From Amia ocellicauda (taxonomy: Eukaryota > Chordata > Actinopteri > Amiiformes > Amiidae), in NCBI RefSeq assembly GCF_036373705.1, contig NW_027102734.1, forward strand, positions 1-64,000: a stretch of DNA of 64,000 nt, in the 5' to 3' direction. The notes under the pieces were generated by a model that saw only the letters and a program-made list of their open reading frames with translations, did not search any database and was not told the origin of the DNA. This document shows positions 11,611 to 23,332 of this stretch, in pieces. Position numbers and translations under genes: made by a program. Within the stretch, counting starts at the first letter, position 1; each line of letters begins with the position of its first letter.

Positions 11611-12815
11611 ATTAATCACAGACTGTACCAAGGCTCCATGTGATTCTTTATTGCACTTATACTGTTATTATTGTTTATTTGATTTAATTTTAATTATTCA
11701 CTGATTGAGTCATGTTCTCAAATTGTTTGTTTTCATTGATTGTATTCACTGATTGATTGACTTTTATTGATATTCACTATTATTGAACAGGCAGAAGCTT
11801 TGATCCCCGATGCGGCGCACCTGTATCACTGAGCAGCGGCCGCCTTCCCTCACGGCCACTACACCTGTGGACACTCAGCTGGAGATAAAGGCTGCCCTGC
11901 CAGAACAAAGGGGCACGGCGGAGCACCAGCAGGGACAGTGACTGCGGGACGGGTTACAGAGGAGAGGATATCGGCTGTGAGGGTGCCAGCCGGTAGGCAC
12001 TAACTCCTCGCAGGGTCGGAGCGGGTCCCTGCAGATCGGGAGCTGCCTGGAGAAACATTAGCCGCTGGACGCAGTGACTCGACAGCGACAAGAGGATCTA
12101 AGGAACTATTACTGGCCAGAGACATTGACTTGGCTTCTACAAGACTGTATTCCTGGACTTGCCTTCTTGGTTCTGCGGTTTCCAGCTTCTCGGCGATAGA
12201 CGGCACTTTGGGGCTCCGGACCAGCAGCCGGAGGGAGAAGCACATAGCGGACGGGTGAGAGGGACGCACTCAATATCCCTGTGAGCTTGTGATCGCAGCA
12301 CTTGCCAGTGAGCGAGCGTGTCCTCCTCCTGAGACTGCTCTTTGTCCTGGATTGGGGCTGCTTGTGCGGACGAGCTGCTCGTTTGTGAGGATCTCTAGCC
12401 TGGGACGGAACCGGAGGCCGAGCCGGGTTGGGACTGTGTAATTGAGACCATTCTCTCGCCATTCTCCATCGTTTCATACATACGTTTTTTGATTGTGAAT
12501 ATAGGGGGTATTGTCTGGGCTTAGTTTTATTTGGGAATTTAGTATAGTTTATTATATTTTCAGCTTTTGTATAGGTTTCTGTATTTTTATTTTTGCCCAG
12601 GTGATTAAAGGCAATTTTAATTGTAAAAAAAACATCGAGGGAACGGTGCCCTGCTAGTTGCCCCTGTTGTATTGTACATGGTGAATTTTATTTAATGGAC
12701 TAGAATAAGACCTTTCTTATTTACTGGTGGCGTCTGTCCTGGGACCTTACCTGCAGGGGGAAATAAGTGAGTGTAACTCAGTTGGGATGGCATAGCGAGA
12801 CTTCATGCGACCCAG
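11611..12815. other. Unclassified GC-rich stretch
   Basis: 11810-12480 is GC- and CpG-rich; 12500-12720 is AT-rich. The open frames 12000-12269 and 12109-12477 (minus) overlap and have low-complexity Ser/Pro/Arg content typical of non-coding GC-rich DNA. It could be a promoter-like stretch or the leader of an unrecognised transposable element. Confidence 0.35.
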
Positions 12816-13039
12816 TCAGAGGTGATTCTAGGGTATGTGGGGGCCCCAGGCAAAATAAATCCTGATGGTGAAGCCAGGGAGAGCATGGTGGGGTTTCCCA
12901 TTTGCGACACCCCTGGACCCACTGTTCACTGCCACTCGTGACAATTTTCAGGTTTTTCTGAATGCTTAAACACTAACAGTGATTCTTGAAGTACTATCTC
13001 TGAAATAATTAACACTTTTAGGCAATGTATTTAACAAGT

Positions 13040-13130
13040 GAGCAATGGGTTCAATCAAATATGAGCTGTTATACTGTTGCAGGTATAATTGGGATATTTT
13101 GAGATGGAAACCGGTAAGTGCTGTAGTCTT
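13040..13130 (+). pseudogene. IS630/Tc1-like transposase, N-terminal exon fragment
   Basis: Reads YTVAGIIGIF then GNR followed by a GTAAGT donor, matching the end of the first exon in the better copy at 13862-14073 (FTVAGIIRTFR). Only this fragment is visible. Confidence 0.45.
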
Positions 13131-13445
13131 ACTGGTACAGTAATATGTACTGTACTTTCATAATGAGAAGGATCTCTCACTACAGTTTCTCAGTCGTTTA
13201 TACACTGTGACCGAAAGCATGCACAGAGTGATCCGAGGTTCAAGCTAACATCCCAGAACCACTTCTGCAGGACTATGCACACCTTCACCTTGCTTCAACT
13301 CAATTGGTGAGTCCAGTTCACTCATGTTGCAAAACATTACTCGCAACTCTCAATGTGTTGGCACAATTGTCATTGAGAAAACACCTGTACCTTTTGTGCA
13401 ATACATGAGTCATCAGACAAAACTCAAAGTGCTAATGTACTACAA

Positions 13446-13775
13446 CACACTTCACGTCTGCAAACCCATCCATCCATTTTCAAAACACACAATTCCTGTG
13501 AGGGTCGCGGGGCAGCCAGAGCCGATCCCGGCAGTGATAGGGCACAAGGCAGGAATACAACCAGGACAGGATGCCAGGCCATCGCTGGGCAACATATACA
13601 CAGCAATTTAACATAACCTAAACTGCATGTCTTTGGACAGTGGGAGGAAACTGCAGAGCCTGGAGAAAACCCACACGGACACGGGGAGAACATGTAAACT
13701 CCAAACAGACTAGATCCCATGACCCATGGAGTTGTGAGGTAGCAGCACTAACCACCGCACCACCCTGTGCAAACC
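13446..13775 (-). repeat. (CCAT)n-tailed RTE/SINE-type repeat, copy 1
   Basis: Starts with ccatccatccattttc and carries ggtcgcggggcagcc, caggatgccaggccatcgc, tgcatgtctttggac and gaacatgtaaactcca. This is a widespread fish repeat whose 3' tail is (ATGG)n on the minus strand. Same family as 14753-15062. Confidence 0.75.
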
Positions 13776-13861
13776 CAATTAACCAAATTGTTCACTCAGT
13801 TGTCCTCGTTCTCTCAAGTATATAAAAAGGTCACACGAGGACTCATGATTGTACAAGAAAA

Positions 13862-14710
13862 ATGGAGCCACAAAGAGCAGAAAGGGGAAGAGGGAGGGGA
13901 AGACACAGAGGACGATGAAGGCGACGGAATATATTGAATGAAATAAGAGCCACACTGGTTGATAGTGTAATCAACCATGGGATGAGTATGCGAAAAGCTG
14001 GGCAGTGAGTGCAGCCCAATTTGAGCCTCTTTACTGTGGCTGGAATCATCAGGACATTCAGGACTACGAACCGGTGAGTGGGTATAAATTTACCATGCAC
14101 AATATTTGGATTTCATATATCAACAAGAGTACTGCAAGTCTGTACATCACATTGTATTGTTTGCATACAGGGCTGAGAAGACCAGCTGCTGGTGGGAGAA
14201 ACGAGGCTGAAATAGTCAACATGGTGTTGGCAAAAAATGCGATTAGACTCAGAGAAATCCAAACGTGTATAATAGAGGACAATGGGATGTTTCAGAACAT
14301 AGACCATGTTTCAATATCCACTATTGATCGTTTGCTGAGAAGGCACAGGATGAGCATGAAGCAAATATATCGTGTACCATTTGAGAGGAACTCTGATCGT
14401 GTGAAAGAGATGTGCTACTTTTACATGCAAGTGAGTATGAAACTGTTTCCAGTACTATTGTGCACTTGGAAGAGACAGAGGTCCAGGAAGTGCAGTAATG
14501 CACCATGTTCTAATCACTGTTCCTACATGGTCAGAGAATACTCAAGCTTGATGCCAGCGATGACCACATTGAGTTCATCTATGTGGACGAGGTAGGATTC
14601 AAGAGGCAGTGCTGGGGAAGGAACATCATTGGCCAGCGAGCAGGTCCCTGGCCAAAGGGGTGGAAACATAACCATGTGGGCTGCTATCAGTCATTGCATT
14701 TTTATGCTTG
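13862..14710 (+). pseudogene. IS630/Tc1-like DNA transposon, copy 1 (intron-containing)
   Basis: DDE-superfamily transposase remnant on the plus strand. Exon A (13862-14073) is basic (RGRGRHRGRRR) and then reads NEIRATLVDSVINHGMSMRKAGQ, an HTH-type N-terminus, here with an in-frame stop. A GTGAGT donor follows at 14074 and an ACAG acceptor ends at 14170. Exon B has NAIRLREIQTCIIEDN and IYRVPFERNSDRVK. A second intron begins at 14431 (GTGAGT) and ends at 14534 (TCAG). Exon C has HIEFIYVDEVGF, the first catalytic Asp block. The copy stops near 14710, just before a SINE-type repeat. Frameshifts are evident in exon C. Inactive. Confidence 0.7.
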
Positions 14711-14752
14711 TTATATATAAATACATTGATAATTTTTGGGTAGGCAGGATCA

Positions 14753-15062
14753 TCCATGCATCCATCCATTTTCAAAACCACTTAGGGTCGCAGGGAAGCT
14801 GGAGCTGATCCTAGCACACATAGGGTGCAAGGCAGGAACACACCCAGGGCAGGATGCCAGGCCAGCACTGGGCAACACACACATACAGGGCAATTTAGTA
14901 TGGCCAATTAAGCTAACCCACATGTCGTTGGACGGTGGGAGGAAACCCACATGTACCCGGGGAAAACATGCAAACTCCATACAGACAGGCAACCCAAGCT
15001 GGGTCTTGAACCTGGGACCCCTAGAGCTGTAAGGCAACACACCACTGTGCCACGCCTGGCCA
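14753..15062 (-). repeat. (CCAT)n-tailed RTE/SINE-type repeat, copy 2
   Basis: Same family as 13446-13775: ccatccatccattttcaaaa, then agggcaggatgccaggcc, then ggcaatttagtatggcc and cttgaacctgggacccc. It lies directly after the point where transposase copy 1 stops. Confidence 0.8.
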
Positions 15063-15400
15063 GGATCAAACATTGTATAATATAAAGTTCTTTACTGTCT
15101 GTGTTGATGGATTCTTTTTGTTTTCCTACATGAATCTTCCATTTTGAGGAGAGAGTTTTATTTTTCTAAACACAGTGTATTCTTAATGCTCAGTGTGAGA
15201 AACAGATATGATGTATGTGTGTGTGATTCTGACCCAATTCTTTGATTTTGAGGGCTGTGTATATAGTTTTTAGGCCAGAATTTTCCCCTCTGTGTGTTTA
15301 GCAGATGTGACTTTTTATTATGGGCATTGTGTTAACAGTTTAGGAGTATTGTGGTATAATAGTGTGTATGCAATTGGGAAAAACTATAAAACCATTCAAA
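15063..15400. other. Non-coding stretch between transposase remnants
   Basis: AT-rich with no recognised gene. It may be untranslated sequence of the IS630-like element, but nothing proves that. Confidence 0.35.
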
Positions 15401-15404
15401 TGTT

Positions 15405-16400
15405 TTTAGAGGACTGCAAGAAAACCAGTATCTGGTCGACTGTTCACCCTAGAGCAGGAGACGCACATTGTAAATATAAAATAACTGCATCACACTCAGA
15501 GAACTGCAGGACCACATAATGGCAGATAACACACATTCCACAACATCAACAGAGTGAGTCTCTCTGCACTCTCTCGTCTACTGAAACTTAATAGAATTGG
15601 GATGAAGCAGCTATACAGAGTTCCTTTTGAACAAAACTCAGACCGTGTAAAACAACTGAGATATGAATATCTGCACGTAAGATATACTATCCTATCATTG
15701 GTACTGGATCTGGAAGTGCATGGTGCTACATCATATTGACTGATCCCTGTCTTTTCATACTGTGCTACATTGTTTTGTCATGGAGCTAGAAGCAGATTCA
15801 GTGCATCGTGAGCTAATATATGTGGACGAGGCAGGTTTCAACCTTGCAAAAACAAGCGGCCACGGCAGAAATATCATCGGACACCGTGCAATCATCAACA
15901 TCCCAGGACAATGTGGTGGCAACGTAACAATGTGTGCGGTCCTTCACCATCATGCAATCCTTGGCCCATACAACACTGCACACATCATCACATTTCTGGA
16001 CACCCTCCACAAACAGACTAATCCCTAATGACTGGGTGCCAGAACAGCCCAGGTACGTTATCATCTGGGACAATGTTAGTTTCCACCGGGCTGCTGTGGT
16101 CCGCAATTGGTTCACAGGTCACCCACTTTTCATCACACTCAATCGCCCCCATAATCTGCGTTCTTGAATCCTATTGAAGAATTCTTCTCTGTATGACGTT
16201 GGAAGGTGTATGATCGCCAGCCCCACCAACGCATACCCCTTCTACAGGCAATGGAGGAGGCTTGTGGAGACCTCGATCAGGGGTCATGCCAGGCCTGGAT
16301 ATGGCACTCCAAGTGATACTTTCCATGCTGCCTGGCTCAAGACAACATCGCATGTGATGTGGATGAAGTCTTATGGCCAGACCCACAAAGAAGGTGAGAT
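15405..16400 (+). pseudogene. IS630/Tc1-like DNA transposon, copy 2 with DDE core
   Basis: Second copy of the family. 15554-15676 reads MSLSALSRLLKLNRIGMKQL then YRVPFEQNSDRVKQLRYEYL, followed by a GTAAGA donor at 15677, the same position as the second intron of copy 1; the matching acceptor (near 15779) has lost its AG. 15762-16028 has LIYVDEAGFNLAKTSG (first Asp) and GRNIIGHRAIINIPGQCGG. 16050-16167 has YVIIWDNVSFHRAAVV (second Asp). NPIEEFFS near 16166-16190 supplies the Glu, then a stop in frame. The C-terminal block to 16400 is partly out of frame. Family assignment from the DDE pattern and the GQRGGN-like block; dead copy. Confidence 0.75.
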
Positions 16401-16535
16401 GTAGACTAATTTTTTCTGTTCTTTTTCCTAGCACAAATGTCTTTTCTTCTACTGCATTTTTGTTGTTTGAGGAGTGTTAGAACATTGAGAGAAAGAAAAA
16501 AAAACATTCCCCTTATTTGTATTGATAATGGGTTA

Positions 16536-16874
16536 CAGTGAGGGAAAAAAGTATTTGATTCCCTGCTGATTTTGTACGTTTAAGAGAGTGCTCCCTTTAA
16601 GAGAGTGCTCCTAACCTCAGCTCATTACCTGTATTAAAGACACCTGGGAGCCAGAAATCTTGCTGATTGATAGGGGATCAAATACTTATTTCCCTCATTA
16701 ACATGCAAATCAATTTATAACTTTTTGAAATGCGTTTTTCTGGATTTTTTTGTTGTTATTCTGTCTCTCACTGTTAAAATACACCTACCATTAAAATTAT
16801 AGACTGATCATTTTTTTGTCAGTGGGCAAACGTACAAAATCAGCAGGGGATCAAATACTTTTTTCCCCTCACTG
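16536..16874. mobile_element. Non-autonomous Tc1-like element
   Basis: A 339-bp element flanked by TA dinucleotides (16534-16535 and 16875-16876). Both ends start CAGTGAGGG(G)AAAAAAGTAT when read inward; the right end extends the inverted repeat through ctgattttgtacgttt. Internal sequence (gggagccagaaatcttgctg) is the known Tc1-family end sequence from fish and amphibians. No transposase. Confidence 0.9.
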
Positions 16875-16904
16875 TATGTTCGGAATACACATTATTAGTA
16901 TTAT

Positions 16905-17672
16905 TTTTTTTTCTTGGCAGACGCCCTTATCCAGGGCGACTTACAAAATAGAAGCGCAATACAAAGTGCAAGAATACAATTCAGTACAAGGCATCAACCA
17001 TTACAAATTAAAATTTACATTATACAAGGCAATTCAAAACATAATACATTTTACAACTTCCAATTTACACAAGTAAATACAATAAGTAAAGTCATACATC
17101 CTGGAAAGTGAAAGCTAAGTGCTGTCAAGATGTTAGGTCCCAGTCAAGGGCTACGGGAAAGGGAGCAAGGGGGAAATCAATAATACAAGTATTAGTAATA
17201 CAAGGCAAGAAGCATGGTAAAATGTTGTGAAGTGCTACCTTACAGGAGAGTAAAGGGACTAATATTACAACTAATATATCCTTCCGGCGCTAACTCAAGA
17301 CATCTTTTCAGACAGTACTTGTAATATTAGTCCCTTTAATCCCCGTTAGATAGCACTTCATAGCATTTTGTCATGCTTCTTGGATTATTGATTGATTTTC
17401 CTCCTTGCTCCCTTTCCCGTAACCCTTGACTGTACCTTACATCTTGACAGCACTTAGCTTTACTTTCCAGGATGTATGTCCGCACTTACTGCACTTAACT
17501 GTATAAATTGGAAGTTGTAAAATGTATTATATCTTGAATTGCTTTGTTTAATGTAAATTTGAATCTGTAATGTTTGATGCCTTGTATTTAACTGTATTCT
17601 TGCACTTTGTATTGCACTTATTTTGTAAGTCGCCCTGGATAAGGGCGTCTGCCAAGAAATAAAAAAAATAAT
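16905..17672. repeat. Inverted pair of L2-type 3' tails (long imperfect palindrome)
   Basis: Left arm 16905-17272 begins cttggcagacgcccttatcc; right arm about 17305-17672 ends ggataagggcgtctgccaag. Both contain gtgctgtcaagatgt or its complement and gggaaagggagcaagg or its complement. The tails therefore lie in opposite orientation with about 30 bp between arms. Non-coding; it would fold into a long hairpin as RNA. Confidence 0.85.
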
Positions 17673-17689
17673 AATAATATTGTGTCGGT

Positions 17690-19125
17690 ATCGGGAGCCA
17701 GTGGCGGGAGCGGAGCAGTGGAGTAGTGTGTGCGAGGGAAAGAGATTACCAGGTGAGCCGCAGAGTTCTGGATGAGCTGGAGCAGCGGGTAGTAGTTGCA
17801 GGCAGGCCGGCCAGGAGGGAGTTGCAGTAGTCCAGGCGGGAGAGGACCAGTGACTGGACGAGCAGCTGAGTCAAGAAGTTGGTGCGGAAGGGACGGATTC
17901 GGCGTATGTTGCTCAGGAAGAATCTGCAGGTGCCTGTCAGTGTGGTGATGTGCTGGGTGTAGGAGAGCGCAGGATCAAGGATGACTCCTAGATTTTTAGC
18001 GGAAGAAGCAGGAGAAAGTGTGGTGGATTCCAAGGGGATTGAGATGGGGAGATCAGCAGAAGGTGAGGAAGAGTGGGGGAAAAAGAGGAGATCCGATTTA
18101 GAGAGGTTGAGCTTGAGGTGGTGTGACTGCATCCAGGCGGAGATAGCAGACAAACAGGAAGAGATGCGAGAAGGGATGAGAGGGTAAGAAGAGGGAAAAG
18201 ACAGGAAGATCTGGGCATCATCTGCATAGAAGTGGTAGGAGAAACCATGGGATGCGATGAGGGGGCCCAGGGAGCGAGTGTAGAGAGAGAACAGGAGCGG
18301 GCCCAGGATGGAGCCTTGGGGTACGTCTATGAGGAGAGGTTGGGGGGTGGATGAGGAACCTTGCCATGTCACTTGGTAGGTCCAGTCGTTGAGGTAGGAG
18401 GAGATCCAGGTGAGAGCAGTTCCAGAGATACCGAGGTCAGCAAGGTAGGAGAGGAGGATGGAGTGATCGACAGTGTCAAATGCTGCAGAGAGATCAAGGA
18501 GGATGAGGACTGAGGAGAGGGAGGCCGCCCGAGCACACCGGGGGGAGTCAGTGACTGCCAGGAGAGCCGTCTCGGTGGTGATTCTGAGTCTGAGATGTCC
18601 AGGGGTGTCACGAAGAGTTGCGAAGGGGAACAGCCTCTAGACAAGATGAGGTCTAACTGGCAACCTGCACTGTGAGTGGGTGGAGACGAAGAGAGAAGTT
18701 AAAGGAGTAAAAGAGAGGAAGAAATCCGGCAGAGTGGGAGGGTTTGGAGAGGATGGTAGGTGAGGACAGCGAGGGGAGGGAGGAGAGAAGAAAGTCGAGT
18801 TCATCCAGGAAGGTGGTGAGTGGACCAGGAGGACAGTAGAGAACTAGAAGAAAGAGGTGAGAGGGAATTCAAAGCTGTTGGAGGCGATAGAGGAGAGAGA
18901 AGGGGGTGGCACAGAGAAGAGCAGAGAAGGGGAGATCAGGAGCCCTATTCCCCCCCCACCCAGTAAGACAGGGGGAGTGGGACAGGACAAACACAGAGGA
19001 TAAGGCAGCAGGGGTGGATGAGTTCTCCGGGGAAATCCATGTCTCAGTGAGAGCAAGGAAATCCAGAGAGTGGTGGGAGGCGAAGGCGGAGATGAAGTCG
19101 GCCTTGTTGGAAGCATACTTTACAC
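17690..19125 (-). mobile_element. L2-clade LINE with reverse transcriptase, GC-rich copy
   Basis: Minus-strand RT. The frame open from about 18539 down to 17746 reads DLSAAFDTVDHSILLSYL (first Asp), WISSYLNDW, VPQGSILGPLLFSLYTRSLG and YHFYADDAQIFLSF (YADD), then LNLSKSDLLFF, NLGVILDPALSYTQHI and SRLDYCNSLLAGLP. The last part shifts frame near 17760, losing the usual C-terminal block. 18645-19125 is the decayed linker. It differs in base composition from the AT-rich L2 at 8757-11060, so it is a separate subfamily. It abuts the inverted tails at 17672. Confidence 0.85.
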
Positions 19126-19317
19126 ATTTGGATGCCTGTGTGTATGTGTGTTTACTACATGTATGAATAAACTTTATTGCAAACTGCTATGCCCTGTACA
19201 TGAAAAAGCAAAAGCCACAAGTGTTTTTCATTTATACTATCATTCATGCTTAGTTGGCGCTTTGTGTGCCTATTCAAATAATGGTTTGTGTGTACTGTAT
19301 TGCATACGCAAACTATC

Positions 19318-20365
19318 GTTATCTTTCAAGTCGGAAGCACTGCCCAAGGGGGAGGGGTTGCTGTATAACAAAGCTGTCGCAGGGGCAGAGGCAGCGAGCT
19401 GATAAGGGAGCCTGCCACGAGGTGCACCGCAAGTGTGCCTAGGCAACACAACTCCAGACAGTTACCTCAGGGATCCCGTAGGGCCGCACCTGAGCCGTCC
19501 AGGAGCGAGGACCATAGTCACGCTCTACCGGGAGCTGTCTGCTATCAGCATATACAAAGCGGGGCTACAGAGGTTAACTCTTATGCCCTCCACTTACAAG
19601 AACAAGGCCGGCTGCTCTACTAGTGCAGCTAGGAGCGAGGCCGTAATCTACTTGCACAATGTCTGGTGTAGGCAATCAAGCACTTGTGCGGCCTCCGTGC
19701 AATATCATGGCAGTGGACCCCTGATCCAATAGGAGCGGGTCACAGACCCAATGAGAAAAATACAATATAATACATAGCTGGCTAATCAGCAGAGTAGCCG
19801 AGCTGAACAATATACAATATAAACATATCGCATGACAGGAAGACCTTCATGGATTTTACTGCCGCTGCTAGCACTCCTGCTGTGGAGGAAAAAGCCCTGT
19901 GGACAAACAACCAACACAGCAAGCAGTCGGAATATATATAGAACTATATAAATACGACTATTATTTTTTAAAGGGTCTTCTTGTGAACGAAACTGAAACC
20001 GAAAGGGGCAGAATTGGGATTAGCTATCAATAATAACTAAACACACACCAGACAGAGACTATGTGTAGTGAAAAACGGTGGTGAACAACACTATGAAGTG
20101 AGCCAGCTAGCCAGATGAAATACGCAGTTTGAATGTTTATTACAAACACAGAGAGCTTACATTCCTGAGTCCAGCGAAGAGGCAAAAGAGGATGAACCTC
20201 CGCTGACGTCACATTTTATAGAACAGGAAGTGGGAAGGGACCTGTTCTGAGTGACGCGCGCAGGTGCCAATGCCAGCTTTGATAGAGTGATGTTTCGATC
20301 GGGTTCCTACGGAAGTGCGCAGAAACCCCTCCCCCTTGGGCAGTGCTTCCGACTTGAAAGATAAC
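19318..20365. mobile_element. Candidate DNA element with perfect 42-bp terminal inverted repeats
   Basis: 19318-19359 is the exact reverse complement of 20324-20365; the arms start GTTATCTTTCAAGTCGGAAG and go on through GCACTGCCCAAGG. The interior (about 960 bp) has no transposase-like frame; frames at 19433-19732 show no family. I could not find a convincing target duplication, so it may be a non-autonomous transposon or an inverted duplication. Confidence 0.55.
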
Positions 20366-21712
20366 ATAATGATATGATTATCTGTAACCCACTTTACTCT
20401 TATATCTGACAATTGAGATTCACACAGAAATGTTTTTACTTTGATTAACTTTAGTCAATCTCTCAATGAAGCTAAATAAAATGTATTGTGTTTGTTGAAC
20501 GAAAGTTGTTGATTGATTTTGAAGTCGTGAAAAATGTTTTATAGTCTGTAATTAGTAAGCAAACTTCGGAGGTTTCAGGAGAAGCATGCAATCTGCCTTA
20601 ATGTTTCTAAATAGCCCTATTGTAAATATAAACCAAAGATATTAAATGTTGTAATTTCCAAAACAGGGCAGTTGCCATAATATCAGGTACTGTCAAATGT
20701 TCTCTAGCCGAAAACTGTTTTTTTCAGTTTGTTACGCCATGGCGTCCAACTCGTAACACCTTTTTTCACTATGTCACCATAGAGACATTTCAAGCCAGGC
20801 AGTTTATTAGGTTTACAAATAATAATAAATAATCTAGCTGCTGTTTGACGTCTCCCATGTCAGCTTCTCCTTGTACTGCTTCGAGACAGGACAGAAGATT
20901 GCTTTAGTTTCTATGTCGCCACAGTTTCAATGAAGGCACTGTTCCTCGGAAGATGTCACAGAAAATATACAGTATCCTCTTGGACTGGGGCTGGTATTGC
21001 GAGACCATGACCGTGCAGGCCCCACACCCCCATCTCCACAGCCATACTTCGTCCCAGTCAGCCTCACTGCGGAGAATAAAGGAGTCAAGGAAAAACATCC
21101 TTGGCAAGAATTCATGAGCTCGGCAGGATGACACAAAGAAGGAAATACTACAGAGTAACGAAACAATCACCAATCTAGATGTACACGTAATGTCACTTAA
21201 GGAAATATTGAAAGTTTAAAGTTTTTAAATACTGATTATCCCCCAGTCCATTATACTGTGGGTGCAAATATTATATTTCCTCATAGTTTACATTTGCTTA
21301 CTATAGTATGTTTTTCCAAGGTTTTGCATGTAAACAATACATTAGCTGTTCTTCTCTTATAATATTATTATTGTTATACTGTTTAAAGTTATTGGATCCT
21401 ATAGGGTATGAAGTTAAAAGTCACACATGAAAGAAGACAACAACATGCCAAAAAATGCAACGAAGTATCCCATAACCACAATATGTAATCTTTACATGCA
21501 AAAGTTAATAGAAACAAGAATATCGAAGTTGCCATGGTAAGAATACATAATGTCTCCGTATAGAATAGTATTCAAAGTTATACAGTATATCTAACCTTTA
21601 ATTAGTTATTTTAAATCAAACTTATGTGTAATGATTGTAGGCTATTCATATTGCAGATATTAAACCACTAAAAACATGATCCTAAGTCAAACTCACTAAC
21701 AAGCCATTCAGC
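20366..21712. other. Non-coding stretch
   Basis: AT-rich and without a recognised gene or repeat. The minus frames 20904-21173 and 20927-21166 overlap each other in different phases and look fortuitous. Confidence 0.4.
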
Positions 21713-21870
21713 GGTGGTTCTAGCCCCTTTCATCTCGGGGGGCATGGCTGGGGCCAGTTGTAATCGTAGCGGGGCCATCATCGGGGGGGTGTATTGTCCA
21801 TGATGTTAGTGGTGGGGGGGGTGCTGACAGTGTTTTGTCCACGGTGCCAGTTAGGGGGGCCACAGGGGGT
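21713..21870. mobile_element. Possible hAT terminal fragment
   Basis: Begins CAGCGGTGGTTCTAGCCCC, a form typical of fish hAT ends, followed by G-rich sequence. A similar motif, gttaggggggccacagg, recurs at 21849 and 32463. No matching second end identified. Confidence 0.4.
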
Positions 21871-22790
21871 ATGTGCCAAATTTGAGGTATGTGCCTATCC
21901 TGCGTTTTCTTTTTTTTCTTATTTCTTTTTTTTTTTACATACCAAAGTAAAGCTGTGACCTTATTTGGCAAAGTAGGGTTCAGGATTTAAATTCACAGTG
22001 GCTACCTGAACTAACAGTAATGGGGCACACAACAAGTAAACAGAGAAAATAACTACACTATTCCTACCCTCCCAAATCTTACAGGACAGGACAGGTGAGA
22101 TGCCCCTACTCCAAGATACTTATACAATAGAAAAACTATGGTAATAATAATATAGCCCAAGACAAAAAATATTAATCTTTCTAGACTGTATTAAAGTTCA
22201 GCACTTCGGAAAAATAGAATTATTTTGTATTTCAATAAAACAAAAATTATTACTGGTATCCACACACCCAACCAATGTAAATGTCACGGACGGTGTTAAT
22301 TAGCTCCTTAATCACCATTACTTATTATATTTATATTTCACTTCACTTTATGCAATATGGCTTGTGTATTTTGTTTGGTTCTATATTGCCATTATTTTGT
22401 GTGTTGATTATCTTTCACTTTATTGTTTAATTTGTTATTCACTTAGTATTATTTTGATTGTTTGCACGCGTGCCTTATTATTTGTGTTTCTTTGAGCCAA
22501 TCACCACCGCACAACTCACCTGGGTCCACCTGCACTCTTCACACGCGTCCCCACTTAATCACCCTGCCCTGGGAGAGGAGAGGAGGGAGCGTCTGATACG
22601 AGCCGCAGAGACCTCCCACATTGGAAAGTGGACTACAGCAGACAGGAGGGGAGGTGGCAGACCTGGGAGCAGGACCCAGATCAACACGGCGCACAGGGAC
22701 AGAATAGTGATGTCGTTCGCGAATGTGCCGGGTCCCGTCTGAGAAAGGATGTCTGTTCTTATGTTTTTATTTCTTATAAATGAATACAAG
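21871..22790. other. Non-coding stretch
   Basis: AT-rich to about 22450, then GC-richer. No gene or RNA recognised; the frame 22458-22742 resembles nothing. Confidence 0.35.
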
Positions 22791-22792
22791 AC

Positions 22793-23332
22793 AGAAAAAA
22801 AGTATGAATGTTGTGTTGATGTGCTGCGTATGATGACATTGTCCCGGTGCTCCCGTTTGGTGCAGCACACACACCTCAACACAAGATTCAGTCAGTGCGA
22901 GTGGTGCGGCCGAGCAGTGTGGCGAAAAAAAAATACGATCTTCCAACAGCAATTTCAACTAAAAAAGGAACACAATACAAACTCTTCAATGTAAAGCCAA
23001 AATTCACAACAAGCCAAAAAAAAATAAAAAACGGGTTAATTGTTGTTTTAGATCAATTGATTGGAATATAGCTAATAGGATCAGCACAATCCAATCAATC
23101 AATCACTCACTCACTTGGCCCTGTTACACAGACTGATTAATAGCAGTATGTTTAAGTCTAACCATAAATTCATAAATTAAAGCAAAGAAACTATTACTAT
23201 GGGCAAGGACTTGTATAAAATCAAGTTTAAACAATGAAAACATGTAATCAAATACACATAATCCCACAAACAAATACATATAGATTTAAAATAGAGTCAG
23301 AGAGCTCCCGTCAACTGAACAGCTCCCCAGCA
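22793..23332 (-). repeat. Left arm of a long inverted repeat
   Basis: Reverse complement of 30003-30541 with only scattered differences (for example aaactattac/aaactgttac). The arms include tagcagtatgtttaagtc and gagctcccgtcaactgaac. Short frames in both arms encode the related words RVVRPSSVAKKKYDLPTAIS and FNVKPKFTTSQKK, but this is expected from the DNA identity alone. Confidence 0.85.

Noticed and set aside
12000-12477. Overlapping minus frames of 89 and 122 codons in GC-rich DNA
   Set aside because: Low-complexity Ser/Pro/Arg composition, mutually overlapping phases, no motif. Open by base composition.
12817-12910. Sequence starting cagaggtgattctagg, similar to a hAT end
   Set aside because: Only one end and no target duplication; too little to call an element.
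22749-23071. Related short peptides in both arms of the long inverted repeat
   Set aside because: DNA identity of the arms explains the peptide similarity; no start context, splice pattern or known domain.
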